DNA of 64,000 nucleotides from Alteribacter populi (GCF_002352765.1 NZ_KZ293963.1:3374559-3438558); one strand, 5' to 3'; numbered from the stretch's first letter, positions 51,850 through 62,155 are shown. The notes: a model not told the origin generated them from the sequence alone. Numbers and translations: made by a program.

Positions 51850-53262
51850 ATGAGTTTAATTTTTCCGAAAGGCTTTTTATGGGGAAGTGCCACATCAGCT
51901 CCACAGTTTGAAGGAGCTTCATCAATCGGGGGGAAGTCAGAGACGGTTTGGGATTATTGGTTTAGCACCTCTCCGGAACGTTTTCATGGAGGAGTAGGGC
52001 CAGAGCGGACATCTGATTTTTACCATCATTTTGAAACCGATATTGAAAATATGAAAAAGATTAACATGAACTCATTGCGCACTTCGATTTCATGGGCGAG
52101 ATTATTACCAGATGGGGAGCGGATCAATGACGAAGCGGTGAGCTTTTATCGTGAGGTTTTTAAGAGCTTAATAGCAAACAATATCAAGCCGATCGTCAAC
52201 TTATATCATTTCGATATGCCGCTGCGTCTTCATTTACAGGGGGGATGGGAAAATAAAGAGGTTGTTTATGAATTTGCGTATTATGCAAAAACAGCTTTTG
52301 AGCTATTTGGCGATCTGGTTAGTGATTGGGTGACATTTAATGAGCCAATGGTACCGATTGAAATGGGTTATTTAAATGATAAACATTTACCGGCAATATA
52401 CGACCTAAAACGCGCTGTGAAGGCAGCTTTTCATACGATGCTGGCTCATTCACATGCAGTAAAACAATTTAAAGAGGTAATAAAAGAAGGGCGGATCGGG
52501 TTGATTTTAAACTTAACGCCAACCTATCCGAAGAGTTCAGAACCTGAGGACGTGCAAGCGGCGAATTGGGCAGACTTATTTTTTAACCGTAGTTTCTTAG
52601 ATCCTGCTGTTAAAGGGGAATATCCGGTGGAACTCATCACTTGGGCAAAGCAAATCGGTGTACTCCCGGAATACGAGTCGGATGATGTGAAAGTGATAAA
52701 AGAGAATCCCATTGATTTTCTTGGGGTTAATTATTATCAGCCTAAAAGAGCCCAACGTCCAGTAAATAAAGATCATACTAGCGTTCTCTCTCTTCATCAT
52801 TACTTTGAGCCTTACGTATGGCCTGGTCGTAAAATGAATCCTCATCGCGGGTGGGAAATATATGAACAGGGTCTTTATGATATTGCGATCAATATCAGAG
52901 ACCATTATGGAAATATTCCGTGGTATGTCGCTGAAAATGGCATGGGGGTTGAGGGTGAAGAACAGTTTCTGAATGAATCAGGAGAAGTGCAAGATGATTA
53001 CCGAATTGAATTTATTACAAATCATTTGGAATGGCTTCATAAGGGGATAACAGAAGGATCGAATTGCTTTGGCTATCATGTTTGGACATTTGTCGATAAT
53101 TGGTCTTGGCTGAACGCATATAAAAACCGGTACGGCTTGTTCAGGTTGGATATAACGACCCAAGAGCGTCATACAAAAAAGAGCGGAATGTGGTTCCGGG
53201 AACTCACAGCTTCTAATCATTTACAAAGGAAGATGAATGATGAGTGTTCTACTGACGGTTGA
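51850..53262 (+). CDS. GH1 family beta-glycosidase
   Basis: A 470-residue cytoplasmic enzyme. The N-terminal signature is FPKGFLWGSATSAPQFEG, the acid/base Glu is in TFNEP (E165) and the nucleophile in VAENGMG (E362). The start at ATG 51850 follows GAGGGGGG. Given its neighbours, candidate substrates are beta-mannosyl or beta-glucosyl disaccharides, such as the Man-beta-GlcNAc core left after alpha-mannosidase action; phospho-beta-glycosidase activity is also possible. The next gene, a sugar kinase, overlaps its 3' end by 26 bp, so the two are coupled. Confidence 0.88.
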   Translation: MSLIFPKGFLWGSATSAPQFEGASSIGGKSETVWDYWFSTSPERFHGGVGPERTSDFYHHFETDIENMKKINMNSLRTSISWARLLPDGERINDEAVSFYREVFKSLIANNIKPIVNLYHFDMPLRLHLQGGWENKEVVYEFAYYAKTAFELFGDLVSDWVTFNEPMVPIEMGYLNDKHLPAIYDLKRAVKAAFHTMLAHSHAVKQFKEVIKEGRIGLILNLTPTYPKSSEPEDVQAANWADLFFNRSFLDPAVKGEYPVELITWAKQIGVLPEYESDDVKVIKENPIDFLGVNYYQPKRAQRPVNKDHTSVLSLHHYFEPYVWPGRKMNPHRGWEIYEQGLYDIAINIRDHYGNIPWYVAENGMGVEGEEQFLNESGEVQDDYRIEFITNHLEWLHKGITEGSNCFGYHVWTFVDNWSWLNAYKNRYGLFRLDITTQERHTKKSGMWFRELTASNHLQRKMNDECSTDG

Positions 53263-54139
53263 TATAGGGGGGACGTATACGAAGCTGGCTCTCGTTTCTA
53301 ACAACCTGCAGCTACTAGAAGAGAGTCAAGTAGATACGCCTGCTACTTTTCAACAACTGGTTCAGGCCCTGACTCATTATTACAAGCAGACCGTAACCAA
53401 TTATCAAATTAAAGGTATCGCCATTAGTAGTCCGGGTAGTGTGAAGGATACTGGCGAGGTTCTCGGTTACAGCTCTGTTCCATTTCTACATGAGCAAAAT
53501 ATAAAAGTTGGGATAGAGAAGCGTTACGATTTGCCGGTTTCGATTGAAAATGACGCGAACTGTGCAGCGTTAGCGGAGAAGTGGAATGGCGCTGCATGCG
53601 ATGTCGAAACGTATGCATGCATCGTAGTTGGAACAGGGGTAGGTGGCGCGATCGTGATCAATAACCAGCTCCATAAAGGGGCGAACTTACACGGTGGTGA
53701 GTTTGGCTATGCGATTATGTCCAGTGAACGGCAAGAAAACACCTACGATACATGGAGTATTGTAGGGTCGTCCTCAGCTATAACGCGCAGGTTAAAAGAG
53801 GAACCTCCTTTTTTCGATGGATGGACAGGAGAGTTAGCCTTTGAATATGCCAAGAAAGATCATGCCGAAGCAAAGAAAACAATCGATGAATTCTTTCATT
53901 CGCTAGCAGTGGGTGTATTTAACATTCAGTATATGATCGACCCGGAAAAAATTCTTATTGGAGGTGGAGTGACAAGGCAGCCTGGCTTTATGGATCAACT
54001 CCATCGGCAGCTGGATCGTATTTATGAAAACCTGTCATTTGCCTCCATTCATCCGAACGTTCAGCTTTGTCGTCATCTTGATAAAGCCCAGCTTCTGGGT
54101 GCTGCGTATGTTTGGAAAGAAAAATACGGAAAGTGGTGA
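53237..54139 (+). CDS. ROK family sugar kinase
   Basis: A 300-residue ROK protein. The ATP-binding motif DIGGTYTKLALV opens the protein; ENDANCAALAEKW and GTGVGGAIVINNQLHKGANL complete the core. The usual Cys-rich zinc site (CxCGxxGC) of many ROK glucokinases is missing, as in BglK-type beta-glucoside kinases. It probably phosphorylates a sugar released by the GH1 enzyme, such as mannose or glucose, or a disaccharide. AAAGGAAG precedes two adjacent ATGs (53237 and 53240); either could be used. Confidence 0.85.
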   Translation: MMSVLLTVDIGGTYTKLALVSNNLQLLEESQVDTPATFQQLVQALTHYYKQTVTNYQIKGIAISSPGSVKDTGEVLGYSSVPFLHEQNIKVGIEKRYDLPVSIENDANCAALAEKWNGAACDVETYACIVVGTGVGGAIVINNQLHKGANLHGGEFGYAIMSSERQENTYDTWSIVGSSSAITRRLKEEPPFFDGWTGELAFEYAKKDHAEAKKTIDEFFHSLAVGVFNIQYMIDPEKILIGGGVTRQPGFMDQLHRQLDRIYENLSFASIHPNVQLCRHLDKAQLLGAAYVWKEKYGKW

Positions 54140-54145
54140 TAGAAC

Positions 54146-54790
54146 ATGTTTGATCGTATCGGTGGTTTTTTTACAGAATGCAGCAATTGGATTTGGCGGA
54201 TGATGCTTCTCAACTGGATATGGTTTCTCCATGTTTTATTCGGAGGTGTCGTATTAGGAATATTTCCTGCAACGGTTTCATTATTTGCGACAACAAGAGA
54301 ATGGCTTAACGGAGGCATCGATAAGCCGATATGGAAAAACTATCACGCGTATTATAAGAGGAATTTTTGGAAAACGAATGGCTTAGGGTGGATTTATCTT
54401 TTGGTTGGCGGCTTTTTAATTTTGGATCTCTACCTCGTCAGTCAAATCCAAGGGATGGTTGCACTTCTTAGTACACTCGCCATTATATTGTTGCTTATTG
54501 TTTATCTATTTTCCTTTCTTTATTTCTTCTCTTATTACGTTCATTTTGAGCAATCGTTTACCGGATATTTACTACAGCCGTTTATTATCACATTCATAAG
54601 CTATAAGCAGAATTTTTTAATTGGCTTCGGATTGTTTGTGGTCGGCTATTTAATTTTTCAGCTTCCCGGACTCATTCCTTTTGCTTTAGGGGTCATGCCA
54701 GCTTACTGGATTATGAAAGTATCGTTAAATCGTTATAAGCAAATGCAAGAAAAATGGGAAAATGCAGCGGTTGAAGGAGGAAAATCATGA
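54146..54790 (+). CDS. DUF624 (YesL-type) membrane protein, second copy
   Basis: A 214-residue membrane protein with about five helices. It shares the family landmark LGIFPATVSLFATTREWLNGG and overall pattern with the protein at 4511-5134. It ends in a four-base overlap with the GH38 gene. Its presence in a second, unrelated glycoside operon beside a YesM/YesN pair is typical of the family, and YesL of B. subtilis lies near YesMN. Its function is unknown; a membrane helper for an oligosaccharide transporter or sensor is inference. Confidence 0.82.
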   Translation: MFDRIGGFFTECSNWIWRMMLLNWIWFLHVLFGGVVLGIFPATVSLFATTREWLNGGIDKPIWKNYHAYYKRNFWKTNGLGWIYLLVGGFLILDLYLVSQIQGMVALLSTLAIILLLIVYLFSFLYFFSYYVHFEQSFTGYLLQPFIITFISYKQNFLIGFGLFVVGYLIFQLPGLIPFALGVMPAYWIMKVSLNRYKQMQEKWENAAVEGGKS

Positions 54791-57498
54791 AGAATGAAAA
54801 AACAGCGTATATTATTTCTCACTCCCATTGGGACAGGGAATGGTATATGTCATTAGAGGAACATCGGTATTACTTAGTGAAATTAGTAGATGATTTGCTG
54901 GAGTTACTAGATGAAGACCCTGATTTTCATAGTTTTCATATGGACGGACAGACAATTATGATTGATGATTACTTGCAAGTTCGCCCAGGAAAAAGCGAAA
55001 AAGTAAAAAAATATATTCGTGAAGGTAGATTAATCGTTGGTCCCTGGTATATTTTGCAGGATGCTTTTTTAACGAGCTCTGAAGCAAATGTAAGAAATCT
55101 ATTTTACGGCATGAAAGAGACAAAAAAGTTGGGGCAAGAAGGTAAAATTGGCTACTTCCCGGACACGTTTGGTATATACGGTCAAGCGCCTCAGCTATTA
55201 AAACAAGCTAGCATTGATGTGGCTACGTTTGGAAGAGGGGTAACACCGACGGGCTTTAACAATCAAGTTCATCATCTTGATGACTATGCCTCTCCATACT
55301 CAGAGTTAGTGTGGGAATCGCCGGATGGTTCTTCCGTATTAGGCGTGTTATTTGCGAATTGGTACTCAAACGGGAACGAAATACCCGAAGATCGGGAAAA
55401 AGCGAAGGCGTTTTGGGAAAAGAAGCTCACAGAGGCGGAAAAGTTTGCCTCCACTTCTCATCTTTTATTTATGAATGGTTGTGACCACCAGCCTGTTCAA
55501 AAAAACATTACAAAAGCGATTAAGCAAGCGAATGAGCTCTACCCTTCTGTTAGCTTTAAGCATACTAGCTTTCAAGATTATCTGATGAATGTAAAAAAAG
55601 ATTTGCCTCATACGCTGCAAGAAATCAATGGAGAGTTAAGAAATCAAAAAACGGATGGCTGGTCGACGCTTGTCAATACAGCTTCTTCCCGCATTTATTT
55701 AAAGCGGGCGAATGACCGCTGTCAAACGCTTTTAGAAAGAGTGGTAGAACCGATAGGATTGTTGGCGAACAATAAACAGTTTTTCAATGATTTTTCAGAG
55801 TACTACTGGAAGTTATTAATGGAAAATCACCCACACGATAGTATATGCGGCTGTAGTGTTGATTCCGTTCATCGTGAAATGGTGACGAGGTTTGAAAAAG
55901 TAGAAAAAGGTGCCACTAAGCTGGTGGATGAGCAATGTATGGAAATAGCCAGCACAATAAATACAAATCATCCAATTGAAGATGCGATACCGATGGTCTT
56001 GTTCCATACGAGCGGACAGCCGACATCAAAGGTGGTCACAGAAAAGGTTCAAGTAAAGAAGATTTATTTTGATGAAATGGATTTTAGATCCATTCCAGGC
56101 AAGCTTAAGTCAGAATCGTTGCCTTCTTATCATGTTGAGCTTGCGGATGGTTCAGTAACCTCTGTTCAAATAAAAGACTTGGGTGTTCGCTTTGGGTATG
56201 ATCTCCCTAATGATCAGTTTAGAAAGCCTTATTATGCAAGGGAAGTAGAAGTAACATTTTTTTATCAGACAAACGTTCATGTTGGGTACGAGTGCTGTTT
56301 CTTAGTTCCAGATGAAGCTCCTTTACAAGAGGGAGAGACTGTACTGATGTGGAACCAGGATAAAAATAGCTTAGAAAATGAGCATATTGTTGTCGACATT
56401 CATCCAAATGGAAGCTATTCATTAACAAATAAACAAACCCATGAAACGTACAACCGGTTAGGAATCTATGAAAATACCGGTGATATCGGAAATGAGTATA
56501 TGTATAAACAGTCTGGAGATGGAGAAGTTTTAACGACCGAAAATGCCTCAGCTTCTGTGCAAATCCTTGAAGACAGCCCATACGTTGCAAAAGTAGCGAT
56601 TCATACGAGCTTTTCGGTCCCGAAAGAAGCAGATGAGAATCTACAAACTGAAAGAGAGAATCTTGTGTGGCATCCGGAACGCCGATCAGGGAGGAGTTTA
56701 GAAAGTACGGACATAACCATAAAAACGCAGCTGCTTTTAGAGAAGCAAGCAAAGGGGTTAAAAGTAGAAGTTGAAATCAACAACACGGCAAAAGACCATC
56801 GTTTACGTGCACTCTTTCCTGTCGGGAAACAGAATGTTCATCATTACGCTGATAGCATTTTTGAAATTGCAAAGCGTCCGAATGAACCAGAAAAAGAATG
56901 GAAAAATCCTTCAGTAGATCATCACATGCAGCGTTTTGTCAGTTTAAACGATGAGCAGCGCGGTTTAACCATTGCTACGAAAGGATTACATGAATATGAA
57001 ATTTTAAATAAGGATACGATCGCCGTTACGTTACTTAGGTCAGTTGGAGAGATGGGCGATTGGGGTGTGTTTGAATCGCCAGAGGCACAATGTTTAAGGA
57101 TAAATAAAGCGGAATTTATGATCATTCCGCATGAGGACAGTGTTCTTTCTTCTCATGCCTATTTAACGGCGTATGATTATCCTTTTACGCCTACAATGGT
57201 TCAAGTCAGTCAGCAAGACGGGGTACTCCCAAATGTGAAAAGCTTATTTACTTGGGAAGGAGAGGGGCTCGTGTTAACAACGTCAAAACAAACGGACGAT
57301 GGTAGCGGCATGATTTTGCGGTGGTTTAACCCTACCTCAAGGTCAATTCCATTAACGGTCGATTGTCTTGGAGAAAAAGCGGTATACGAGTCTAACATCA
57401 TAGAGGAGAAGAAAGAGAAAGTAACCGGAAAATTAGCGGGTCAACCGGTAAATCCATATGAAATTGTAACTTTTTTAGTTGAAGCCGATGTTAAATAA
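54787..57498 (+). CDS. GH38 alpha-mannosidase (MngB-like, first copy)
   Basis: A 903-residue cytoplasmic enzyme. The N-terminal zinc motif SHSHWDREWYMS, the nucleophile Asp in YFPDTFGIYGQ (D126) and a later His-rich ENHPHDSICGCS segment are visible, followed by the helical and beta-sandwich domains of GH38. It should hydrolyse alpha-mannosidic linkages in imported glycans, possibly alpha-1,2/1,3 bonds; the MngB branch also acts on mannosylglycerate. GGAGG ahead of the ATG and four-base overlap with the DUF624 gene indicate coupling. Confidence 0.9.
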   Translation: MKNEKTAYIISHSHWDREWYMSLEEHRYYLVKLVDDLLELLDEDPDFHSFHMDGQTIMIDDYLQVRPGKSEKVKKYIREGRLIVGPWYILQDAFLTSSEANVRNLFYGMKETKKLGQEGKIGYFPDTFGIYGQAPQLLKQASIDVATFGRGVTPTGFNNQVHHLDDYASPYSELVWESPDGSSVLGVLFANWYSNGNEIPEDREKAKAFWEKKLTEAEKFASTSHLLFMNGCDHQPVQKNITKAIKQANELYPSVSFKHTSFQDYLMNVKKDLPHTLQEINGELRNQKTDGWSTLVNTASSRIYLKRANDRCQTLLERVVEPIGLLANNKQFFNDFSEYYWKLLMENHPHDSICGCSVDSVHREMVTRFEKVEKGATKLVDEQCMEIASTINTNHPIEDAIPMVLFHTSGQPTSKVVTEKVQVKKIYFDEMDFRSIPGKLKSESLPSYHVELADGSVTSVQIKDLGVRFGYDLPNDQFRKPYYAREVEVTFFYQTNVHVGYECCFLVPDEAPLQEGETVLMWNQDKNSLENEHIVVDIHPNGSYSLTNKQTHETYNRLGIYENTGDIGNEYMYKQSGDGEVLTTENASASVQILEDSPYVAKVAIHTSFSVPKEADENLQTERENLVWHPERRSGRSLESTDITIKTQLLLEKQAKGLKVEVEINNTAKDHRLRALFPVGKQNVHHYADSIFEIAKRPNEPEKEWKNPSVDHHMQRFVSLNDEQRGLTIATKGLHEYEILNKDTIAVTLLRSVGEMGDWGVFESPEAQCLRINKAEFMIIPHEDSVLSSHAYLTAYDYPFTPTMVQVSQQDGVLPNVKSLFTWEGEGLVLTTSKQTDDGSGMILRWFNPTSRSIPLTVDCLGEKAVYESNIIEEKKEKVTGKLAGQPVNPYEIVTFLVEADVK

Positions 57499-57520
57499 CT
57501 TTGTTGAATGTTGATGAATA

Positions 57521-57583
57521 AATTGGGTTTTGCGTAGAATTCATGAGGTTTTATGTAAAAAAGATCGGGTTTTGTGTAGAATT
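57521..57583 (-). repeat. Repeat array E between mannosidase genes
   Basis: Three units of about 24 bp in reverse orientation: GGGTTTTGCGTAGAATTCAT, GGTTTTATGTAAAA and GGGTTTTGTGTAGAATTG. The 8-codon period gives the shadow translation FYTKP repeats on the minus strand. It sits inside a presumed operon. Confidence 0.75.
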
Positions 57584-57622
57584 GTTTTACTAATAGAGCC
57601 TGTCTGATAGGAGGCGTGAGTA

Positions 57623-58951
57623 ATGGTAAATGAAAACAAAGAAATCCCAAGCTCATTTGAGCGGATCATAAATAAAGTTAATGAAGCGTATGCTGACGAT
57701 TTAGAAGTTCAAAAATTATTTAAACAATGCTTTTTAAATACATTCACGACGACATTGCAGCAAGATGCTGACGGTACTTTTGTTATTACGGGGGATATCC
57801 CTGCCATGTGGCTGAGAGATTCTTCAGCTCAAGTGCGGCCTTACTTAACTGTTGCAGGTGAAGATGCTGAGGTAGCTAAGTGGTTAAAGCAAGTGATCAC
57901 CCGCCAGTGGAAATATATTTTACAAGATCCTTATGCGAATGCTTTTAATCGAAAGGCGAACGGGGAAGGGCATCAAGACGACCATACCGACATGACTCCG
58001 TGGATTTGGGAAAGAAAGTATGAAGTGGATTCGCTTTGTTACCCGATTCAATTGACTTATTTATATTGGAAGGCAACGGGGGACCATGACATTTTAAATT
58101 CGACATTAAAAGAAGTGCTTAAGGTCATTTATCAAGTGTGGAAAGTCGAGCAACACCACGAGGAGCAATCCCCTTACACGTTTGAGCGGAGTGACTGCCG
58201 CGTATCGGATACGCTCCTTCGTAATGGTAAAGGAGGAGATTCTACGTATACAGGGATGACTTGGTCAGGATTCCGTCCTAGTGATGATGCTTGTCTTTAC
58301 GGATACCTCATTCCAGCGAATATGTTTGCTGTTGTTGTACTCGGTTATGCCGAGGAAATGCTCGGTGCGATGAAAGAGGAAGCATTAGCAAAGAGCATGA
58401 GCGAATTAGCTGTCGAAATTAAGCAGGGCATTGAGCGCTTCGCAAAAATTGACCATCCGATCTTCGGTGACATGTATGTCTATGAAACGGACGGAAAAGG
58501 GAACGTCAATTTAATGGATGATGCCAACGTTCCGAGTTTGTTGTCGATGCCGTATTTAGGATATACATCAAGCTTAGACGACACGTACTTGAATACACGA
58601 GAGTTCATTTTAAGTCGACACAATCCGTATTATTACGAAGGCGAGCAAGCTTGTGGAGTTGGCAGTCCTCATACTCCTGATCATTATGTTTGGCATATTG
58701 CTCTGGCTGTTCAAGGGATGACGTCAACAGACCCTGCTGAGAAAAAGCGCATTCTTGAGGTGTTTAAACGAACACACGGCTCTACTTATTACATGCATGA
58801 AGGCTTTGATGCAAGTCGTCCTGAAAACTACACACGATCTTGGTTTGCCTGGGCAAACTCAATGTTTAGTGAGTTTATTTTAAGTACTGTCGGCATTCAC
58901 GTCCCTGGAAGTCCACTTGAAGTGAACGGGAGGAAAAAGAATGTTTTATAA
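57623..58951 (+). CDS. GH125 exo-alpha-1,6-mannosidase
   Basis: A 442-residue cytoplasmic (alpha/alpha)6 enzyme (former DUF1237). AMWLRDSSAQVRPYL, MTWSGFRPSDDACLYGY with the catalytic acid Asp (about D221-222), NVPSLLSMPYLGY and a late MHEGFDA with the candidate base Glu are visible. The family removes alpha-1,6-linked mannose, as found in the N-glycan core and yeast mannan. GGAGGCG precedes the ATG. The end overlaps the next GH38 gene by 11 bp. Confidence 0.92.
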   Translation: MVNENKEIPSSFERIINKVNEAYADDLEVQKLFKQCFLNTFTTTLQQDADGTFVITGDIPAMWLRDSSAQVRPYLTVAGEDAEVAKWLKQVITRQWKYILQDPYANAFNRKANGEGHQDDHTDMTPWIWERKYEVDSLCYPIQLTYLYWKATGDHDILNSTLKEVLKVIYQVWKVEQHHEEQSPYTFERSDCRVSDTLLRNGKGGDSTYTGMTWSGFRPSDDACLYGYLIPANMFAVVVLGYAEEMLGAMKEEALAKSMSELAVEIKQGIERFAKIDHPIFGDMYVYETDGKGNVNLMDDANVPSLLSMPYLGYTSSLDDTYLNTREFILSRHNPYYYEGEQACGVGSPHTPDHYVWHIALAVQGMTSTDPAEKKRILEVFKRTHGSTYYMHEGFDASRPENYTRSWFAWANSMFSEFILSTVGIHVPGSPLEVNGRKKNVL

Positions 58952-61900
58952 AATAGAAAAAATCGAAAACCGACTAAATGAATTAGATCGCTATCGCTAC
59001 CGCCATACAAAGCAAGTCGATTCATTTTCAATGTATGAACCAAAAGCAGGAGAGGAAACACTTTTGCCGAGTGAATATTCAAATGAAAAAATGCAAGTCA
59101 ACGATACTTGGTCAGGTAGAGATCGTTATGTATGGTTACATACGAAGCTTGAAATCCCAACCGATTGGGAAGCCGATAAAGTCGTGTTGTTTCTTGACTT
59201 AGGTCGAACTGGTGGCGGCAATAACTCAGGGTTTGAATCGTTACTCTATATTGATAAACAACCGTTTCAAGGTGTCGATTCCAATCATCAAGAGGTGATT
59301 TTACCGATCCCTTGTCCTGATGAAGTTGAAGTCGATATCCTTTTATGGTCAGGTTTAGAAGGTGGTGGACAACAACAAGAACAATTTTACCGATTAAAAG
59401 AAGCGTGGTATGGCATATTGGATGAAAAGGTTGATGGTCTGTACTATTTGTCTAAGGCACTTTTGGATTCAGTAAAGCAACAAGATGTTCACGACCCAAA
59501 TCGTGCAGCGGTTCTAAGTCTATTAAATGACGCTTTTCATATCATTGACTGGACGATGCCTAGTAGTGAGGAATTCTATGAAACGTTGTATCAAGCATGT
59601 GATCATCTTGAAGACCGTCTTCGCTCCATGGAAAAAAAGTCCGAGGTGACCATCCATACGATTGGTCACTCGCATATCGATTTAGCTTGGCTGTGGCGAG
59701 TGAAGCATACGAAAGAAAAAGCGAAGCGGACATTTTCAACGGTATTAAGGTTAGCTGAGCTTTACCCTGATTATATTTATTTACAAAGTCAGCCTCAGCT
59801 TTATCAGTGGGTAAAAGAAGAAGATCCTGAGCTATATGAGGAGATTAAAGAGAAAGTAAAGGCTGGGCAATGGGAAGTTGAAGGGGCAATGTGGGTAGAA
59901 GCTGATTGTAATATTCCTTCTGGGGAATCTTTTGTTCGCCAGCTTTTATACGGGAAACAATTCATTAAAAACGAATTTGGAAAAGAAAGCAACACCTTAT
60001 GGCTACCTGATGTTTTTGGGTACAGCTGGTCCCTTCCCCAAATCTTAAAAAAATCAGGAATCGACACCTTTATGACGACAAAGATTAGCTGGAATCAATA
60101 CAACCGTATGCCACACGATACATTTAAGTGGAAAGGGATTGACGGTACGGAGATTTTAACTCATTTTATTACAACACCCGAGCCAGGTCGTGAAGAGGAT
60201 TCCTGGTTTTATACGTATAATGGTGTGGTTACTGCTGAAACAGTGAAAGGGATATGGGAGAAATACCGAAATAAAAATATCAATAATGACTTGTTATTGG
60301 CGTACGGATACGGTGATGGCGGCGGCGGAGTGAACCGGGAAATGCTTGAAATGAAAAGGCAATTCAATAAGATCCCAAGTATGCCGAATGTCGTATCTAC
60401 GAAGGCTGATGCGTATTTTTCTAAGCTCCACGAAAATATTTCCAATACGAATGAGTATTTACACACGTGGGATGGTGAATTATATTTAGAATATCATCGT
60501 GGGACCTATACGAGCCAGGCAAAGATGAAAAAGCAAAACCGCAGGCTCGAGAACGCTTATCGTCAAGCGGAGCTCTTATCATCGTGGGATGCTATGTTAA
60601 TAGGATGGGAGCAGTACCCTTCGACATTAATCGAATCGGGCTGGAAAAAGATTTTGCTCAATCAGTTCCACGATATTATTCCAGGCTCTTCTATTCCAGA
60701 AGTTTACGAGGATGCTGACAAAGACTATGAAGAAGCGAACAGCATTTACAAAAGCTTGATTGAACGTCACCACCATGAAGCAATGGAGCATTCTGAGCAG
60801 CAATGGTCTGCGCTTAACCCGCATCAATACGCTAGCCCGACTCTAGTAACAGTACCAGAGAATAAGGTTGGTGAAGATAAAGCCTTTGCCATGAAAGGGC
60901 GAATGCTGCCTTCTCAAAAGACGGAAAATGGAGACTATTTAGTTTTACTAGAGGACATTCAACCGTTTTCTTATCACGCGATTCAAGCGGTGGATGCAAA
61001 AGCGTCAGCTGAGAAGCCATTAAGTCAGGTGAATCTTGATGAGCGTACTTGGGAGACGCCAGCGTACATGATCGAATGGAATGAATGGGGACAGTTAACG
61101 AGAATATATGATAAACATGAACATAGGGAAATCATCCCGCACGGTGAAAAAGGAAACGTGTTTAAGCTGTTTGAAGATAAGCCGTTAGCGCACGATGCGT
61201 GGGATATTGATTTATTTTACATTGAGAAGCCTTCGGTGATTGATGAGCTTTCAACCTATGAAATCATTGAGAGTGGCCCGTTAAGGACGACATTGAAGTT
61301 TGCATGGAGCAGACCTCATGTTGAGATCGTTCAATATGTGCACTGTTACAACCACTCACAGCGAATTGATTTCGAAACCGAGGTAAACTGGACGGCGCGA
61401 CAACAATTATTAAAAGTAGAATTTCCTGTTGATATTCGCACGTCAGAAGCCATTTTTGATATTCAATTCGGAAATGTGAAAAGACCGACTCATTGGAATA
61501 CGTCATGGGATATGGCGCGATTTGAAACCGTCGGCCATAAATGGGCAGCGCTTGCAGAGCCTTATTACGGTGTAAGCTTAATGAATGACAGTAAGTATGG
61601 GTATTCAGTAAAGGATCACGTCCTCTCTTTAACACTATTAAAAGGTGCGATTCACCCTGATCCGAAAGCAGATATCGGCTTCCATCAATTTACGTATTCG
61701 ATTTTCCCTTTTCGTGGTGAAGGCAATAAGCGAGAGGTTGAAAGAGAGTCAACGTACTTAAATACAGACATCAAAGCGGTTGAAGGGGAGCATAAAAAAC
61801 CTTATGATCGCTCACTCGTAACCTTATCAAGTGACCAAGTCGTTGTCGATACAATCAAGAAAGCAGAGAACAGCAATCGCTTAATCATTAGGCTGCATGA

Positions 61901-62075
61901 AATGGAAGGCGCTCGCGGCGTCATTGATTTGACGACCGGGTACAAAGTAACCAGATGGCGAGAAGTTAACTTAATGGAGGACATTGGCTTAACAGAGTAT
62001 CTTGATACGCCAATGACGTTAACTTTTTCTCCGTATGAAATCAAAACAGTCGAAGTTGATTTATCAACGGAATAA
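58941..62075 (+). CDS. GH38 alpha-mannosidase (long form, second copy)
   Basis: A 1044-residue cytoplasmic enzyme with an extra N-terminal beta domain of about 230 residues. The zinc site begins HTIGHSHIDLAWLWR (H243, H245, D247), the nucleophile is D357 in LWLPDVFGYS, and LLNQFHDIIPGSSI is the later His segment. This matches the long bacterial GH38 group (about 1000 residues). It differs clearly from the copy at 54787-57498, so the two likely split linkage types. GGGAGG precedes the ATG, inside the GH125 gene. Confidence 0.92.
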   Translation: MFYKIEKIENRLNELDRYRYRHTKQVDSFSMYEPKAGEETLLPSEYSNEKMQVNDTWSGRDRYVWLHTKLEIPTDWEADKVVLFLDLGRTGGGNNSGFESLLYIDKQPFQGVDSNHQEVILPIPCPDEVEVDILLWSGLEGGGQQQEQFYRLKEAWYGILDEKVDGLYYLSKALLDSVKQQDVHDPNRAAVLSLLNDAFHIIDWTMPSSEEFYETLYQACDHLEDRLRSMEKKSEVTIHTIGHSHIDLAWLWRVKHTKEKAKRTFSTVLRLAELYPDYIYLQSQPQLYQWVKEEDPELYEEIKEKVKAGQWEVEGAMWVEADCNIPSGESFVRQLLYGKQFIKNEFGKESNTLWLPDVFGYSWSLPQILKKSGIDTFMTTKISWNQYNRMPHDTFKWKGIDGTEILTHFITTPEPGREEDSWFYTYNGVVTAETVKGIWEKYRNKNINNDLLLAYGYGDGGGGVNREMLEMKRQFNKIPSMPNVVSTKADAYFSKLHENISNTNEYLHTWDGELYLEYHRGTYTSQAKMKKQNRRLENAYRQAELLSSWDAMLIGWEQYPSTLIESGWKKILLNQFHDIIPGSSIPEVYEDADKDYEEANSIYKSLIERHHHEAMEHSEQQWSALNPHQYASPTLVTVPENKVGEDKAFAMKGRMLPSQKTENGDYLVLLEDIQPFSYHAIQAVDAKASAEKPLSQVNLDERTWETPAYMIEWNEWGQLTRIYDKHEHREIIPHGEKGNVFKLFEDKPLAHDAWDIDLFYIEKPSVIDELSTYEIIESGPLRTTLKFAWSRPHVEIVQYVHCYNHSQRIDFETEVNWTARQQLLKVEFPVDIRTSEAIFDIQFGNVKRPTHWNTSWDMARFETVGHKWAALAEPYYGVSLMNDSKYGYSVKDHVLSLTLLKGAIHPDPKADIGFHQFTYSIFPFRGEGNKREVERESTYLNTDIKAVEGEHKKPYDRSLVTLSSDQVVVDTIKKAENSNRLIIRLHEMEGARGVIDLTTGYKVTRWREVNLMEDIGLTEYLDTPMTLTFSPYEIKTVEVDLSTE

Positions 62076-62155
62076 TGACGGTAGGGGCAGAGGCTAAACG
62101 AGTTAGTCTCTGTTTCGCTATAAGAGGATGTTCAAAAAGTTCGGGATGTGACAAA

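Noticed and set aside
57441..57656. Minus-strand frame with FYTKP-type repeats
   Set aside because: Again a by-product of the 24-bp DNA repeat, lying across the ends of two real plus-strand genes.
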